Source: Diphasiastrum complanatum
Taxonomy: Eukaryota > Streptophyta > Lycopodiopsida > Lycopodiales > Lycopodiaceae
Direction of reading: 5' to 3'
NCBI GenBank assembly: GCA_029204225.1
Contig: CM055099.1
Span: 40,021,192 to 40,085,191, forward strand
Length of the DNA stretch: 64,000 nucleotides
Below are positions 35,227 to 48,819 of this stretch, one piece after another; the first letter of the stretch is position 1; every line of letters begins with the position of its first letter. Position numbers and translations under genes: made by a program. Under the pieces are notes generated by a model. It did no database searches, was not told the origin of the DNA, and saw nothing but the letters and a program-made list of their open reading frames with translations.

Positions 35227-35880
35227 TCAACTCCCATTGACCACATTGTCGAGGATATCGCCTTGAAGGGTTTGGAGTTGGACATATCCAAAGGCAAAGA
35301 TTTTTCTAATGACGTAAAGTCCTTGGCCAGAAAATTTCAGTTTGCCTTTGAAGGCTTTGGCTTGGAATAGAAGGACCTTATCTCCAATATGGAAATCTCT
35401 AAGTTTCAATGATCGATCATGCCATGCTTTTTGTCATCGTTTGTGGACGTTGAGCATGGATGCTAATCCTTCGTGTTTCACAAAGTTGCTCCAGATGGAA
35501 TAACCTATTTGCTAGATTCTGAGGAGTATCGAGCTCAAGGCTATAGGCTACTCGAAGGGAGGGGATATGGAATTCCACAGGCATAACAGCTTCTTGGCCA
35601 TATGTGAGTTGGAAAGGGGTTAAGCCTGTAGCTCGCTTCGGGGTGGTGCGATAAGCCTAGAGAGCAGTATGGAGTTTGAGTTCCCAATCAGATCGGCTGG
35701 ATTATATGGTGTTGGTGAAAATTCCACATAGGATTTTATTGGTGGATTCTGCCTGGCCATTGCAGCGTGGATAGTATGGGGAACTTTTGCGATGTACCAC
35801 AAAAAAATTGGAAAGAAGATCTGCTATGATAGAGTTAAGAAAATGTGTACCCCTATCACTGATAAGCTCTAGAGTATCCA
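35227..35880 (-). pseudogene. Gypsy integrase, N-terminal part deleted
   Basis: On the minus strand the reading starts abruptly at LISDRGTHFLNSII (second catalytic Asp) and continues with SSPYYPRCNGQAESTNKIL (catalytic Glu in QAES). Next are [20 protein letters not shown], a [15 protein letters not shown] block and, at 35,409-35,227, LKLRDFHIGDKVLL and FSGQGLYVIRK, the GPY/F-type C-terminal module. The zinc-binding HHCC domain and first catalytic Asp are missing, because RNase H sequence joins directly at about 35,880. Stops interrupt the C-terminal frame. Confidence 0.83.
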
Positions 35881-37130
35881 TCTAGTAATACGGCCTGTGG
35901 CGCACGCCTTATTGATGAGATACAACAATGCTTGATGATCAGTGAAGAACGCAAAGACTTTTCCTAGAAGATAATGGCGAAACTTTTGAATCGCATATAC
36001 CATTGCCAAGGCTATGTGTTCAGAAGTGGTATAATTGACTTCAGCAGGTATCAATTGTCGACTAAGAAAATGAATTGGGTAGTCCTTTTTGAATTCTCCC
36101 GGTTGGGTGAGCACTGCTCCAATGGCATACTTGGGTGCATCGGTATGCACATGGAATTATTTAGAATAATCAGGAGCTCGGAGGATAGGGCTTCTTTGAG
36201 TGGAATAAAGACGACGTGTTGTTCATCCATCCATTTGGGAACTACGACTACTTTGTAGATTAAGCGTGCTTTGTTAGCGAAATCGAAAATAAAGCACCGA
36301 TAGTAGTTGGTGTGGCCAAGGAAGGAGTAAACTTCACGTATCGTATGCGCTTCCGGTAGATTTTGAATGATACGGATCTTTTCAGGGTCAGTGGCAATGC
36401 CATTTCATGAGATAATATGTCCTAGCACAATACCATGGGTTACCCAAATCTGGCATTTTTCAGGATTGAGAGAGATGCCGAAGTGTTGGCATTGGATAAA
36501 AACATTTTTGAGCACAAACAGATGGCGTATTTCTTCGGAATGTGCACCTAAATCGTCCAAGTAAACTTCTAAGGTATCGCCCATCTGCTGAGAAAAGGCC
36601 GCTTACATAACACGTTGGAAGGTTCTAGGAGCATTGCAGAGACCAAAGGACATGACTTTCCAACAAAAGGTTCCCCATTCTATGGCAAACGCGGTTTTGT
36701 GTTGATCTTCTTCAGCGATTTGGATCATATTGTATCCACTAAAGCCATCTAAGAAGGAGTAAGCCTCATCTCCTACTAGATTTTCTAAGATGGATTCCGA
36801 AAGGTAATGGAACATGATCACGTTCAGTGATGATATTAAGTTTCTTAAAATCGACACAGATGTGGAGTTTTCCATTTTTCTTGGGGACGATGACAATTGG
36901 GGAGACCCACTCAGTATGCTCAATTTCATAGATAAATCCCTCATCCAAGAGGAGTTGTAATTCTTCTTTGATCTTGGCATTATAGATGGGATTGCATCTA
37001 TATGGACGACTCGCAGTGGGTCTCGCACCCGGTTTAAGCGGGATACGATGCACAGCTACTTGGGGTGAGATGTCTTTCATGTCTTTATAGGTCAAAGCAA
37101 AGATATGTCGATATTTTTGCAGGAGCTTTT
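35869..37130 (-). pseudogene. Gypsy reverse transcriptase and RNase H
   Basis: Minus-strand frames give HRIPLKPGARP, TEWVSPIVIVPKKNG and VDFKKLN (about 37,060-36,850). These are followed by YSFLDGFSGYNMIQIA (palm motif with catalytic Asp), FGLCNAPRTFQRVM, and VYLDDLGAHS (catalytic YLDD, about 36,565). The connection domain follows, and RNase H starts MHTDAPKYAIGAVLTQ (36,150), with YTTSEHIALA and FTDHQALLYL. Frameshifts near 36,840 and 36,600 and stops break it. All catalytic blocks are recognisable, so the loss of function was by small mutations. Confidence 0.87.
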
Positions 37131-37578
37131 TAAGTCGTCTGCGTTGTTCGCGATTGAGAGGAGCTCCGACATGGACAAGATATTCGTTGGTTTCATTTGG
37201 CTCACTGAAGAAAAGGGTTATGGTTTGTGCAGGGCCTTTGTAGGGTGAATTACCAGTTGGCTCACGTTGAGCTTGGGGTAATTGGATTGTGACATCCTCG
37301 ATCGTATAGTCCTTAAAATATGCAGGAACATCATGGGCTAGAGATTCGAGGGGAGCCTTGTCTTTCTCTTGTCGGGATGGGGCTTGGAATTTATTGGAAA
37401 TTGGTGTAGGACTAGAGGCAATCTCAGGAATTTCCCAAACAATGGTGAGGTCACCCGACGGTTAAATTTGAAGTGGTTATTTTCATTTTCTCTTTCATAG
37501 TATGACCACGTGGTTGAGGTTCTGGTGGTGGAGATGTCATGGAGGATCTCGTCATCAATTTGAAAGATAGTCTCCTCC

Positions 37579-38394
37579 TCATAGAGATCCCATGGATAGT
37601 GTGGGCGTTTGGAACGGTAAAACTTCACGAGATTGATGATGGGTAGCTGGGATTTTGATGTCGCCTCGTTTGCTGAGTGGATTGGTTAGATGTAAGGGCA
37701 TTTCAGGCAACTCGTCAATAGTGGTGGTGATATTGGATTGGATCTGTTGTTTCCACTGGCCAGCATGCTTCCAGAGTACATGGAAGGGAAGAGTGACATT
37801 GGCTTGTAGTAGATCTCCCCAAACTTCGGTACCTTCAAGGGTTTTGCTTTCAAAGGGCTTGGGAGGTACTTTATGGGAAGAGGAAGATTGTTGGTTAACA
37901 TTGCGGATTTGCTGACGATACTCATGATGCAGTCGAATTTCTTCAGACGGGTGAGGGTAAACTATCGGGGTTGAATCATCACTTGGAGGAACAGCCTGTG
38001 GCTGAGTTTTGCTGGGTGCAAGTGTAGGGGCTTGGCGTTGGGTTTGTGCCCGAGTCAAGGCCCAAGCAGGATGTGTTTCAATTGGTAAGGTTTCTACTTG
38101 CACTGAACAGACAAGACCGGCTGGCTTATATCGGGATGGGCAGTCCTTCACGTGATGTTCAATACCATAGTTTTTACAAGCTGGGGAAAAGTGGATTTTA
38201 TCTGGGCAACGAATACTAGGATGTTTACCTGCACAGATAAAGCATCCTCGTATTGCAGGTAGTTGATGTGCGGCAAAGACAGCTTGGTTTGGATTGTAAG
38301 CTTGCGCATTGGGATCCACTAGTTGAGCATTAGAATCATAGGTATAATAAACAATCATTTTAGTAGAGTACTGTGGTTGAGTATTGTCTTCCAC
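37579..38394 (-). pseudogene. Gypsy gag C-terminal Cys/His region
   Basis: A minus-strand frame of about 270 codons holds a nucleic-acid-binding Cys/His cluster (CFICAGKHPSIRC, then a second CKNYGIEHHVKDC), irregular compared with a CX2CX4HX4C knuckle. A Pro/Gln/Ser-rich linker follows. No convincing protease active site was found between here and the reverse transcriptase, so the protease is lost or too changed to see. Confidence 0.55.
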
Positions 38395-38420
38395 ATAGTA
38401 CGTGGCCGGATCAATGGCAT

Positions 38421-39355
38421 TCAGATCAAGATAATGGACAATGTTTTGTGGGGTAGGCTGGTTAACAACAAACTACTGTCGTGGGTATTGGTATTGATTT
38501 GGTGCAGGTGGTCGCGGTTGGTAAACCCCTGGTTGTGGCACAAGTTGTTGTGGCGGGTAAGGACGGTAAGCGCGATAGATGGTGGGTCTGGTGGCTGCTG
38601 GGAAATGATTTCACAATTGAGGGCATTCATTAGCAGTGTGATGCTGTGAGCAGATTGGACACCAGACATTTTTCCTTCTGGAAAGGATTTCTCAGCAATC
38701 TGTTTCATGGCAGTTTGGAAATTGGTAGTGAGTTTATCCATATGAGATTGTTGAGCTTTTTGCCAGGTTTCCATTTGATGTAGAAGTTCAGAAGACTGAG
38801 AAATATTATCATACATCGGGATTAGGACGGTCTAGATTCTTAGATTTCTTTTCACGATGGTCAAAGTCATCGTCGGAACCTTCGTCTTCTTCACAGATAG
38901 CATCGGTCATCACATCTTTAAGTTGATCATAAAGGTCAACTGGTTTGAGTTCACGATGGATGTTTTTTGGCAATCCAACTAAGAATAGTTTTATGGCCAT
39001 TCGTTCGATGATGTTTTCATCAACACATTCTACTTTGAGACGTTTATAATTCTCAATGTAGTTTCGGACAGACTCTTCGCGACGCATCTTGATATGAGTA
39101 ATTTGAATGAACAGGCTCTGAGTCAGTTTGGATGGTTTGAAATGCTTGATGAGGGGTGCCATAGAGTACCATGGAAAATAGGCAAAGCTTTTCAGTTTCA
39201 GAGGTATCTCTATAAAAACGACATGCATTATCAAAGTCTTGGAGAAATCGGACTAGGTCAGATTCGCCATCGTACTTTGGTGCATCAATACGTGGAATTC
39301 TTCGTTCTAGTCATGGAGGAGTCAGATTAGAAGATTCAACACAGTCACGAGACAT
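38421..39355 (-). pseudogene. Gypsy gag capsid region
   Basis: A start codon at 39,355 on the minus strand opens MSRDCVESSNLTPP and then a stop. The continuing readings include a PRIDAPKYDGESDLVRFLQDF block, HIKMRREESVRNYIENYKRL and ERMAIKLFLVGLPKNIHREL, the pattern of a Ty3/Gypsy retrotransposon gag domain. An acidic stretch follows. One early stop and at least one frameshift inactivate it. The 0.8 kb between the primer-binding site and this start is leader without clear ORF. Confidence 0.68.
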
Positions 39356-40197
39356 GATGCAGAATATAGATGAGCAGGACAGTACTGTACTTGGTAAAAG
39401 AGCAGTTTGCTTGCAAAATGGATATTGTAAGACAAAAACTGGTCTTTCTGATCATAATAGAATTCGTAGATAGGCTGAGAAATTGTGGAAAGGCAGATAA
39501 ATCTAACTGTAATACTCGCGAATTCTGAAAAGTGTTTTGAATGTCAGAATAGTGATTTTTTTAGACTTTCTGGAAAAAAATTGGAGTGTAAAAATTCGCG
39601 GAGAGGACAGGGAAATCATGCTCTTTAAGAACGAATTCTTAGGCTAGATGGCAAATTCTAACAGAGAGGTTTGACTAGCAAATATGGAATACGAAAAAAA
39701 ATGTGATGTTCTGACAGTAAATGGGCAAAATCTCTGAGATAGAATTCGCGGAGCTGCTGGAGGACTAATCTTAATGAGATATAGCCTCAGTGAAGCTGGC
39801 GAATTCTAAGACAAAGATTAGGGTGAGAAATAAGGGATTTTGATAGTATATCAGGCTGTTTTCTCAAAATTTGGTAGTTGTCAGAATTCGTGGAGGTGAT
39901 AAGATGAAAGATCAAGGTCTGTTAAGGCTGCAAACAGGTTGGCGAATTCTGATATACCTTTTTGGTTGTGAAAAATGTCACTTGGGTCACTTCTTTTGAA
40001 GAACATGCCCAAGTTGACTCTTTTGTTGCTTCCCCCCGGTTGAAGAAGTTGCTCCACAGCTCGTGTAGGACCTGGAGAGACGACGTGTGCTGTTTGTTGG
40101 TAGATAGAGACAAGCACACAAGCAAACATACAACACGGAAGTAAAAAAAAAAACAAAAAGAAAAAGGAGAAAAAGCTAGGTAGAAATACTTAAAAAG

Positions 40198-40211
40198 CGA
40201 CAACGGCGCCA
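40198..40211 (-). other. Primer-binding site, tRNA-Asp
   Basis: On the minus strand TGGCGCCGTTGTCG lies one base after the 5' LTR and matches the 3' end of plant aspartate tRNA except for one transition (GTCG for GCCG). Plant Athila/Tat-type Gypsy elements use this primer. Confidence 0.82.
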
Positions 40212-40212
40212 A

Positions 40213-41030
40213 TGTTGGAAGTATAGTTCATGCGGTGGCTAGATCTACTTACGGGTGTAGTATAGGGATGTAGAGATTCGTCCACTTTTTAAGTTTCTAC
40301 AACAAGCTTCAACGGAAATACGAAAATAAAACAATGATGAAGCACTAAGACTTACCCAACTAGTGCCTGAAACAGAAATGAAATTAACTGAGATGACAAA
40401 ATACAAAACCTTACTAAGGCTTACCCAACTAGCAAGGTGATTAGACTAAATCCTAGATTAACATCCAAAGGGTAATAAAATGAGATTGCGTTGAATACTA
40501 AGCAAATAAGCAATAATGAACATGCCACAATAAAACCGATGAAAAGGAGCCAAGAGGAGGCCCAAGCACCTTCCTTCAAGCTATGCACCTTTCCAAAGGG
40601 AACACAAATGAAATAGAATGATAATTCTCCAAAATAGAGAGCAAGATAGCTTAATCTCAAAAGTGTTGTTTGCAATGCAAATATCTCTCCTTTTATGGCA
40701 AGGAGGGTCTTCCATAAGTATCTACTAACTTATGGGACTAATCTGTTTCTAGCCTTTCTAGAACTTCTAACTTAGGATTTAGAACTTCAAATTTCTTAAC
40801 TTAGAAAAACTTAAGATAAAATATTTCTAATCTTAAGTTTCCTAAGTCTAAGTTCTAAATCTAAGTTTAAGCTTTTTTTTTATTATTTAAGCTTCTACTC
40901 ATGGACTTACAGAACACATGCCATGGCTGAAGTTTATTGACAGATACTCATACGTGGTCTTACAAAACACATGCCACAGAGTTTTACTTCTTTCTTTTTT
41001 ATTTTCTTTGTGTTAGCATAGTTGCTAACA
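40213..41030 (-). repeat. 5' LTR of the Gypsy element
   Basis: This 818-bp LTR is uninterrupted. It runs GATAAAATA- and TTTAAGCTT-rich through its right half and ends TGCTAACA. At 40,562-40,566 it keeps the unoccupied site (CCAAG here, CCGAG in the other LTR) of the Copia insertion. Confidence 0.9.
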
Positions 41031-41567
41031 CTAGTAAGCAATCAAGACGAACATAGACAGAAGCTCCGCCTGCGTGCGAGAAGATAATTCTGTCTAGGAT
41101 TAGAAGATCCAATTGTCCGCTAGTGAAGCGAGACTACTACTCGTGAGAGAACCGTGTTTCTCTCACGCCAACGCACTGCGTGGATTTGCATGTAGTGCCC
41201 TAAAGAAATCAGAGAAAATCAATATAGATTATTTTCTAGTTGTGTCTGATCTTGGATGTTGAATGCTTATGTTGTTTATTTCATATGTTTGAGTTTTCTT
41301 GTTCCCTTTGAATTTCGCACCTTGGTTGAAATTAAGTCGAATGTTGTATTAATTCTATGAACGTAGATCAGTAGTAACTGACTACTCTCTGGAGAATTGT
41401 AGGAGTGTTTCAGCTGGCAGTGCCTAGCGAACGCATCTGAACTCCATCCGAATCTTGAAAGAGAGTCGCGACTATTTCGTGTATTTTCTCCTCACGATTC
41501 ATTACACGTATTAGAGCATCTCACGATTTCTCATCAGTGGTATCAGAGCTCTCGCGATTTCTCAACA
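41031..41567 (+). repeat. Right LTR of the outer Copia, right part
   Basis: It resumes at CTAGTAAGCAATCAAGACG, the sequence continuous in the left LTR at 21,412. Near its end it reads TCTCATCAG, TGGTATCAGAGC (41,538-41,549) and then CTCGCGATTTCTCAACA before the AGTTG duplication. A primer-binding-site sequence inside a terminal LTR is abnormal. Confidence 0.8.
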
Positions 41568-41830
41568 AGTTGGGTGCCCTACCCGCCTCTCTTTGAAAGT
41601 CTATAACTTCATCAAGATACATCCAATTGACATGAAATCAATTGCACTAGAAACTAGACTACATTAGCTTTCCAACAAGCTATCAAGCACTAAATATGGA
41701 TCTACCTTGGAGAAACACCACCAACTGATGTGTTCAATCAAGTTGGGTGCCCTACCAACCTCTCTTTGAAAGTCTATAACTTCATCAAGATACATCCAAT
41801 TGACATGAAATCAATTGCACTAGAAACAAG
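41567..41830 (+). repeat. Two 90-bp direct repeats, 173 bp apart
   Basis: AAGTTGGGTGCCCTACC and the next 70 bases, including TCTATAACTTCATCAAGATA, occur at 41,567 and again at 41,740 with few changes. The second copy is the empty target used to define the outer Copia element. A reverse-oriented relative is at about 14,780-14,850. Confidence 0.8.
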
Positions 41831-42179
41831 ACTAATTACCACCTCTGTCCGTACACAGGCTAGATCAAATCATCATGATTTTGACCCCTTTTTATCTCAA
41901 AATCCACTTGATAGCAATCGAGATCCAACTACACCTCCAAACACTCTGACAATTCTAAGGCAAGAGCACCTCATTGAATTTAAGAACAGACTATGTCATA
42001 TTAGTTCCAATAGAGGATTTAAACTCCTTATCGAAACTAATAAAACATCCTACCACAAAACATGCATCAATCATTCAACATGTATCAATCACTATGAGAG
42101 ACCACTTTTGAAGAAAAAACTAATTATGAAATTAGCTTGCTCTCAAGTAGAGAGAGAATGTACATGAGGCTCTCGAGTA

Positions 42180-42745
42180 GAGAGAGAATATGGCATTGGA
42201 GGAAAAACTATGTTAAGATGCTATCAAATGTCTTCAAAAAACTAAGTACAAATGAGCTCTCGCTCACTCTCTAATGGTAGTTTAAGATCCAAGAGGAGTA
42301 GTAAGCAAGTAAAATAATTGGATCTCTTACATAGCATCTCTAAATTTGATTGGTCCATTGAATTGTCATCTCCTACATTGATTGGACCATTTTTTATGCA
42401 TCTCTCTCTTGTGACTGGTCACATGACAACATTACAACACCAAAAGACATGTCACTAGCCCTCTATCATCATGCCAAGCGTCAAAGGCCTACACTACCTC
42501 AAGCTAATCCAAAGCTATTTTTGGCCTAATCACCTACTTACATACGTACATGGGGTAAATTTGGCATAGGACCTTCAAAACTCAAGATTAAGGCCTATTG
42601 ACTATTCAAACTCAACATAAATGAACTAAGATGATTATGACTACCCTCCACATATGGGAACATGCTCCACACATGAGAGATTTACATATATACATGAAAT
42701 TGCAAAATACTCAAGCTAGATTTTGCCTATTCTGCATAGATTCCA
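42180..42745 (-). mobile_element. LTR relic of the TGTGAAAA family, antisense
   Basis: On the minus strand a GGCAAAATCTAGCTT stretch followed by TTTGCAAT, then TGTGGAGCATGTTCCCA (42,684-42,650), aligns with the first 100 bases of the LTR at 16,758. The far end is not defined. Nothing coding was recognised next to it. Confidence 0.5.
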
Positions 42746-46606
<3,861 letters not shown>

Positions 46607-46761
46607 TAAGTTGGGGCTTCTCTATATCCTCTATCCCCTGATACCAGCCCTTTTGGGGGTTAGACGGATGGCAGGTGGCTAGGCGACTGGGGTTGGGATC
46701 CCAGTACGCGGCTCGCATGGGTACGTGTGTGTGTGGGGCCCTGAGGCCCAAATTCTTTACA

Positions 46762-46812
46762 TGGTATCAGAGCCAGTGGAGGCTCCTTTGCTTGTGCTTG
46801 CTTGAGTGGGGG
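46762..46812 (+). other. First TRIM internal domain (PBS to PPT)
   Basis: 51 bp: TGGTATCAGAGCC (initiator-Met tRNA match), a short spacer, and GAGTGGGGG directly before the next LTR's TGTTG. Confidence 0.8.
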
Positions 46813-47091
46813 TGTTGCGGAATGTTTAGTTGCAAGCCACGCATAGGAAAGTGTCGTGGGCTTGAGCGCCGAGAGAAGGCCTTGAGAATTCTCAATATCC
46901 CATAAGTAACTGCTTGCCTTGAAACTCTCTCATATATAAGTTGGGGCTTCTCTATATCCTCTATCCCTTGGTACCAACCCTTTTGGGAGTTAGGCGGATG
47001 GCGGGTGGCTGAGCGACTGGGGTTGGGATCCCAATACGCGGCTCGCGTGGGTACGTGTGTGTGCGTTGCCCTAAGGCCCACATTCTTTACA

Positions 47092-47143
47092 TGGTATCAG
47101 AGCCACATGGGGGATCCTTTGCATGTGCTTGCTTGAGTGGGGG
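47092..47143 (+). other. Second TRIM internal domain (PBS to PPT)
   Basis: 52 bp with the same primer-binding site and polypurine tract as the first. The spacer differs by a few bases, so the two units diverged after duplication. Confidence 0.8.
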
Positions 47144-47439
47144 TGTTGAGGAATGTATGTTGCAAGCCACGCACATGAAAGCGTCGTGGGCTTGAGTGCC
47201 TAGTGAAGGCCCTGAGAATTCTCAATGTCCCATAAGTAACTACTTGCCTTGAACTCTCCCATATATAAGTTGGGGCTTCTCTATATCCTCTATCCCCTAG
47301 TACCAGCCCTTTTGGGGGTTAGATTGATGGCAGGTGGCTAGGCGACTCGGGTTGGGATCCCAGTACGCGGCTCGCGTGGGTACGCGTGTGTGCGTGGCCC
47401 TGAGGCCCAAATTCTTTACACCTCATGGTCGAGGAGAGT

Positions 47440-48410
47440 AGGAGAACATACATCAAGTCAAGGATGGAGAAGCTCTCTCAATGATTGAGATGACAAAGCC
47501 CTTTTCATCAAGATCAAAAGCAAATCCAAAGGCAAAGGAGGTGCATTCAAGAAGAACCAAGTCAAAGGTGAAGATCAAGATGGATCTTCAACTCCATGCT
47601 CGAGCAAGCCCAAGAAGGATAAGTCAAAGATCAAGTGCTACGTTTGAAGTAAGATGGGGCATTATGCAAGATCAAGATAGATGGTGTACTTTACATTTCT
47701 AGCATCACCGAGAATTTACACAGTGTAGGCCAATTGCTTGACAATGGATTTCTTGTGGAGTTCACCACAAATGCATGTAACATCAAGAAGGATGGCAAGA
47801 CCATTGCTAGAGGCATAAGGTTTGGTAGACTATTCAAAATAGATGCCTTTGTGGACACTAACATTGTGATGATAGCCGAGGAGAGCAAGACTTCCAACTT
47901 TGATTTGTGGCACAAAAGGCTTGGCCACATCAACTGAAGCTCAATGGAGGTCATGTGCAAGGAGGAGCTTGCCTTAGGCCTTCCAAGATCCTTAGCAAGA
48001 GAGGAGAAGGTATGTGAAGCATGTGCCCTTTCCAAGGCACACAAGAAAGGATTCTCAAGATCCATCACAAAGTCAACTTACCCACTTGAGTTGATCCACT
48101 CGGATGTACACTTGGCAAGTACAAAGACTAATCGAGGTGCCAACATGTTTGTTACATTTATTGATGATTACTCAAGGTTTTGTTGAATTTTCTTGCTTAC
48201 ATCTAAAGCACAAATGTTTGAAAGTTTTCTAAAGTTCAAGCCTTTGTTGAAAAGCATCATGGTCACAAAATCAAGACTTTTAGGAGTGATAATGGTGGAG
48301 AGTATGTCTCCAATGAATTAAAGGATTTTTGTGATCAAGAAGGGATTAGAAAGGAGTTGTCCCTATACCCCTCAACAAAATGGGATAGTGAAATATTGAT
48401 TGCAGGACTC
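47440..48410 (+). pseudogene. Copia gag-integrase relic
   Basis: Readings include a Lys-rich gag end with half a zinc knuckle (IKCYV, then MGHYA), a pre-integrase part (NLHSVGQLLDNGFLVEF, LWHKRLGHIN, CEACALSKAHKKG) and integrase blocks LIHSDVHLAS, FVTFIDDYSRFC and FRSDNGGEYVSNE. The protease between the knuckle and pre-integrase is deleted, and stops occur at 47,936 and 48,184. The reading fails soon after 48,360, before the catalytic Glu region. It begins just after the TRIM array. Confidence 0.72.
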
Positions 48411-48533
48411 ACCTAGTTGTAAGATCAATTCGTTGTTAGATGCTGATCTTCACACTGATAACCAGTGGAGTGTTAATTTGATCAATCCAGTGGGGCATCA
48501 TGCCATTATTTCAACGAAGGCAGAGTGAGGAAG

Positions 48534-48807
48534 AGTTAAAAATAAAATAGAATCATTGTGCTACTGTACTATGGGTCTTATCAGTCAATAAGGATCAGTT
48601 GGCCTCGCCACGAGGCAAGTCGACGGGGCACGCATCCCGCCAACGACAACCTGGGTCATGCATGGGTTGCCTGAGTGAAGAACTATATGTATAGTGTAAT
48701 TTCATTTTCAGAAATACAGTTGCTATGTGAGCTTGTTGTGGAGAGTGTTTTCTATCTGTGTTATTATGTAGCATGATCTGTATTCCTGTTTGAAGCAAAT
48801 TCTAAGT
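48534..48807 (+). repeat. 5' LTR of the AG...GT element
   Basis: 274 bp. It differs from the 3' copy by scattered substitutions but has the same length and termini. A run GGCCTCGCCACGAGGCAAGT near its start is partly palindromic. Confidence 0.88.
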
Positions 48808-48819
48808 TGGTATCAGAGC
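48808..48819 (+). other. Primer-binding site of the AG...GT element
   Basis: TGGTATCAGAGC, the initiator-Met tRNA match, begins at the base after the LTR. This supports the unusual LTR end at 48,807. Confidence 0.85.

Larger units (their letters stand above)
22793..41030 (-). mobile_element. Ty3/Gypsy element, tRNA-Asp primed (level 1)
   Basis: LTRs of about 820 bp with termini TGTTGGAAG and TGCTAACA lie at 22,793-29,480 (interrupted by a Copia insertion) and 40,213-41,030, with CTAGT duplicated at 22,788 and 41,031. The coding strand is minus: 5' LTR at 40,213-41,030, primer-binding site, gag, RT/RNase H, integrase, a long accessory ORF, polypurine tract, and 3' LTR. A tRNA-Asp primer and an extra ORF after pol are features of the plant Athila/Tat group; assignment to that group is inference. 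The first 358 bp of the two LTRs differ at roughly 5 percent of sites by eye, so the insertion is old. Frameshifts, stops and an integrase deletion make it non-autonomous. Confidence 0.88.
20919..41567 (+). mobile_element. Outer Copia element, deleted and invaded (level 0)
   Basis: The element runs from a left LTR starting TGAAGAAACAG to a right LTR ending CTCAACA and is bracketed by AGTTG (20,914-20,918 and 41,568-41,572). An uninvaded copy of the target lies at about 41,715-41,750, where a sequence similar to the left flank continues straight into AGTTGGGTGCCC, which confirms both boundaries. Only about 280 bp of internal DNA remains. Its right LTR was later split at 22,792/41,031 by the Gypsy element, so most of the interval is inserted DNA. 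Confidence 0.85.
46607..47420 (+). mobile_element. Tandem TRIM-like miniature LTR retrotransposon array
   Basis: Three copies of one LTR lie head to tail: a truncated copy (46,607-46,761) and two complete ones (46,813-47,091, 279 bp, and 47,144-47,420, 277 bp), each running TGTTG.GGAATG to TTCTTTACA. They are separated by only 51 and 52 bp, each holding a primer-binding site TGGTATCAGAGCC, about 29 bp, and a polypurine tract GAGTGGGGG. Such LTR-PBS-PPT-LTR units with no coding room are terminal-repeat retrotransposons in miniature. They need enzymes from another element. The LTRs share a CATATATAAG box (about 46,937 and 47,264). Tandem arrangement suggests unequal recombination between LTRs or multimer integration. 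Confidence 0.82.

Noticed and set aside
46762-46774. tRNA-like sequence
   Set aside because: Matches to the tRNA 3' end here and at the other LTR junctions are primer-binding sites. No cloverleaf, anticodon arm or A/B boxes are present.
46607-47420. CRISPR-like or satellite interpretation of the regular repeats
   Set aside because: The repeats are about 277 bp with TG...CA ends, and the spacers contain PBS and PPT, which identifies LTR elements. The genome is a plant.
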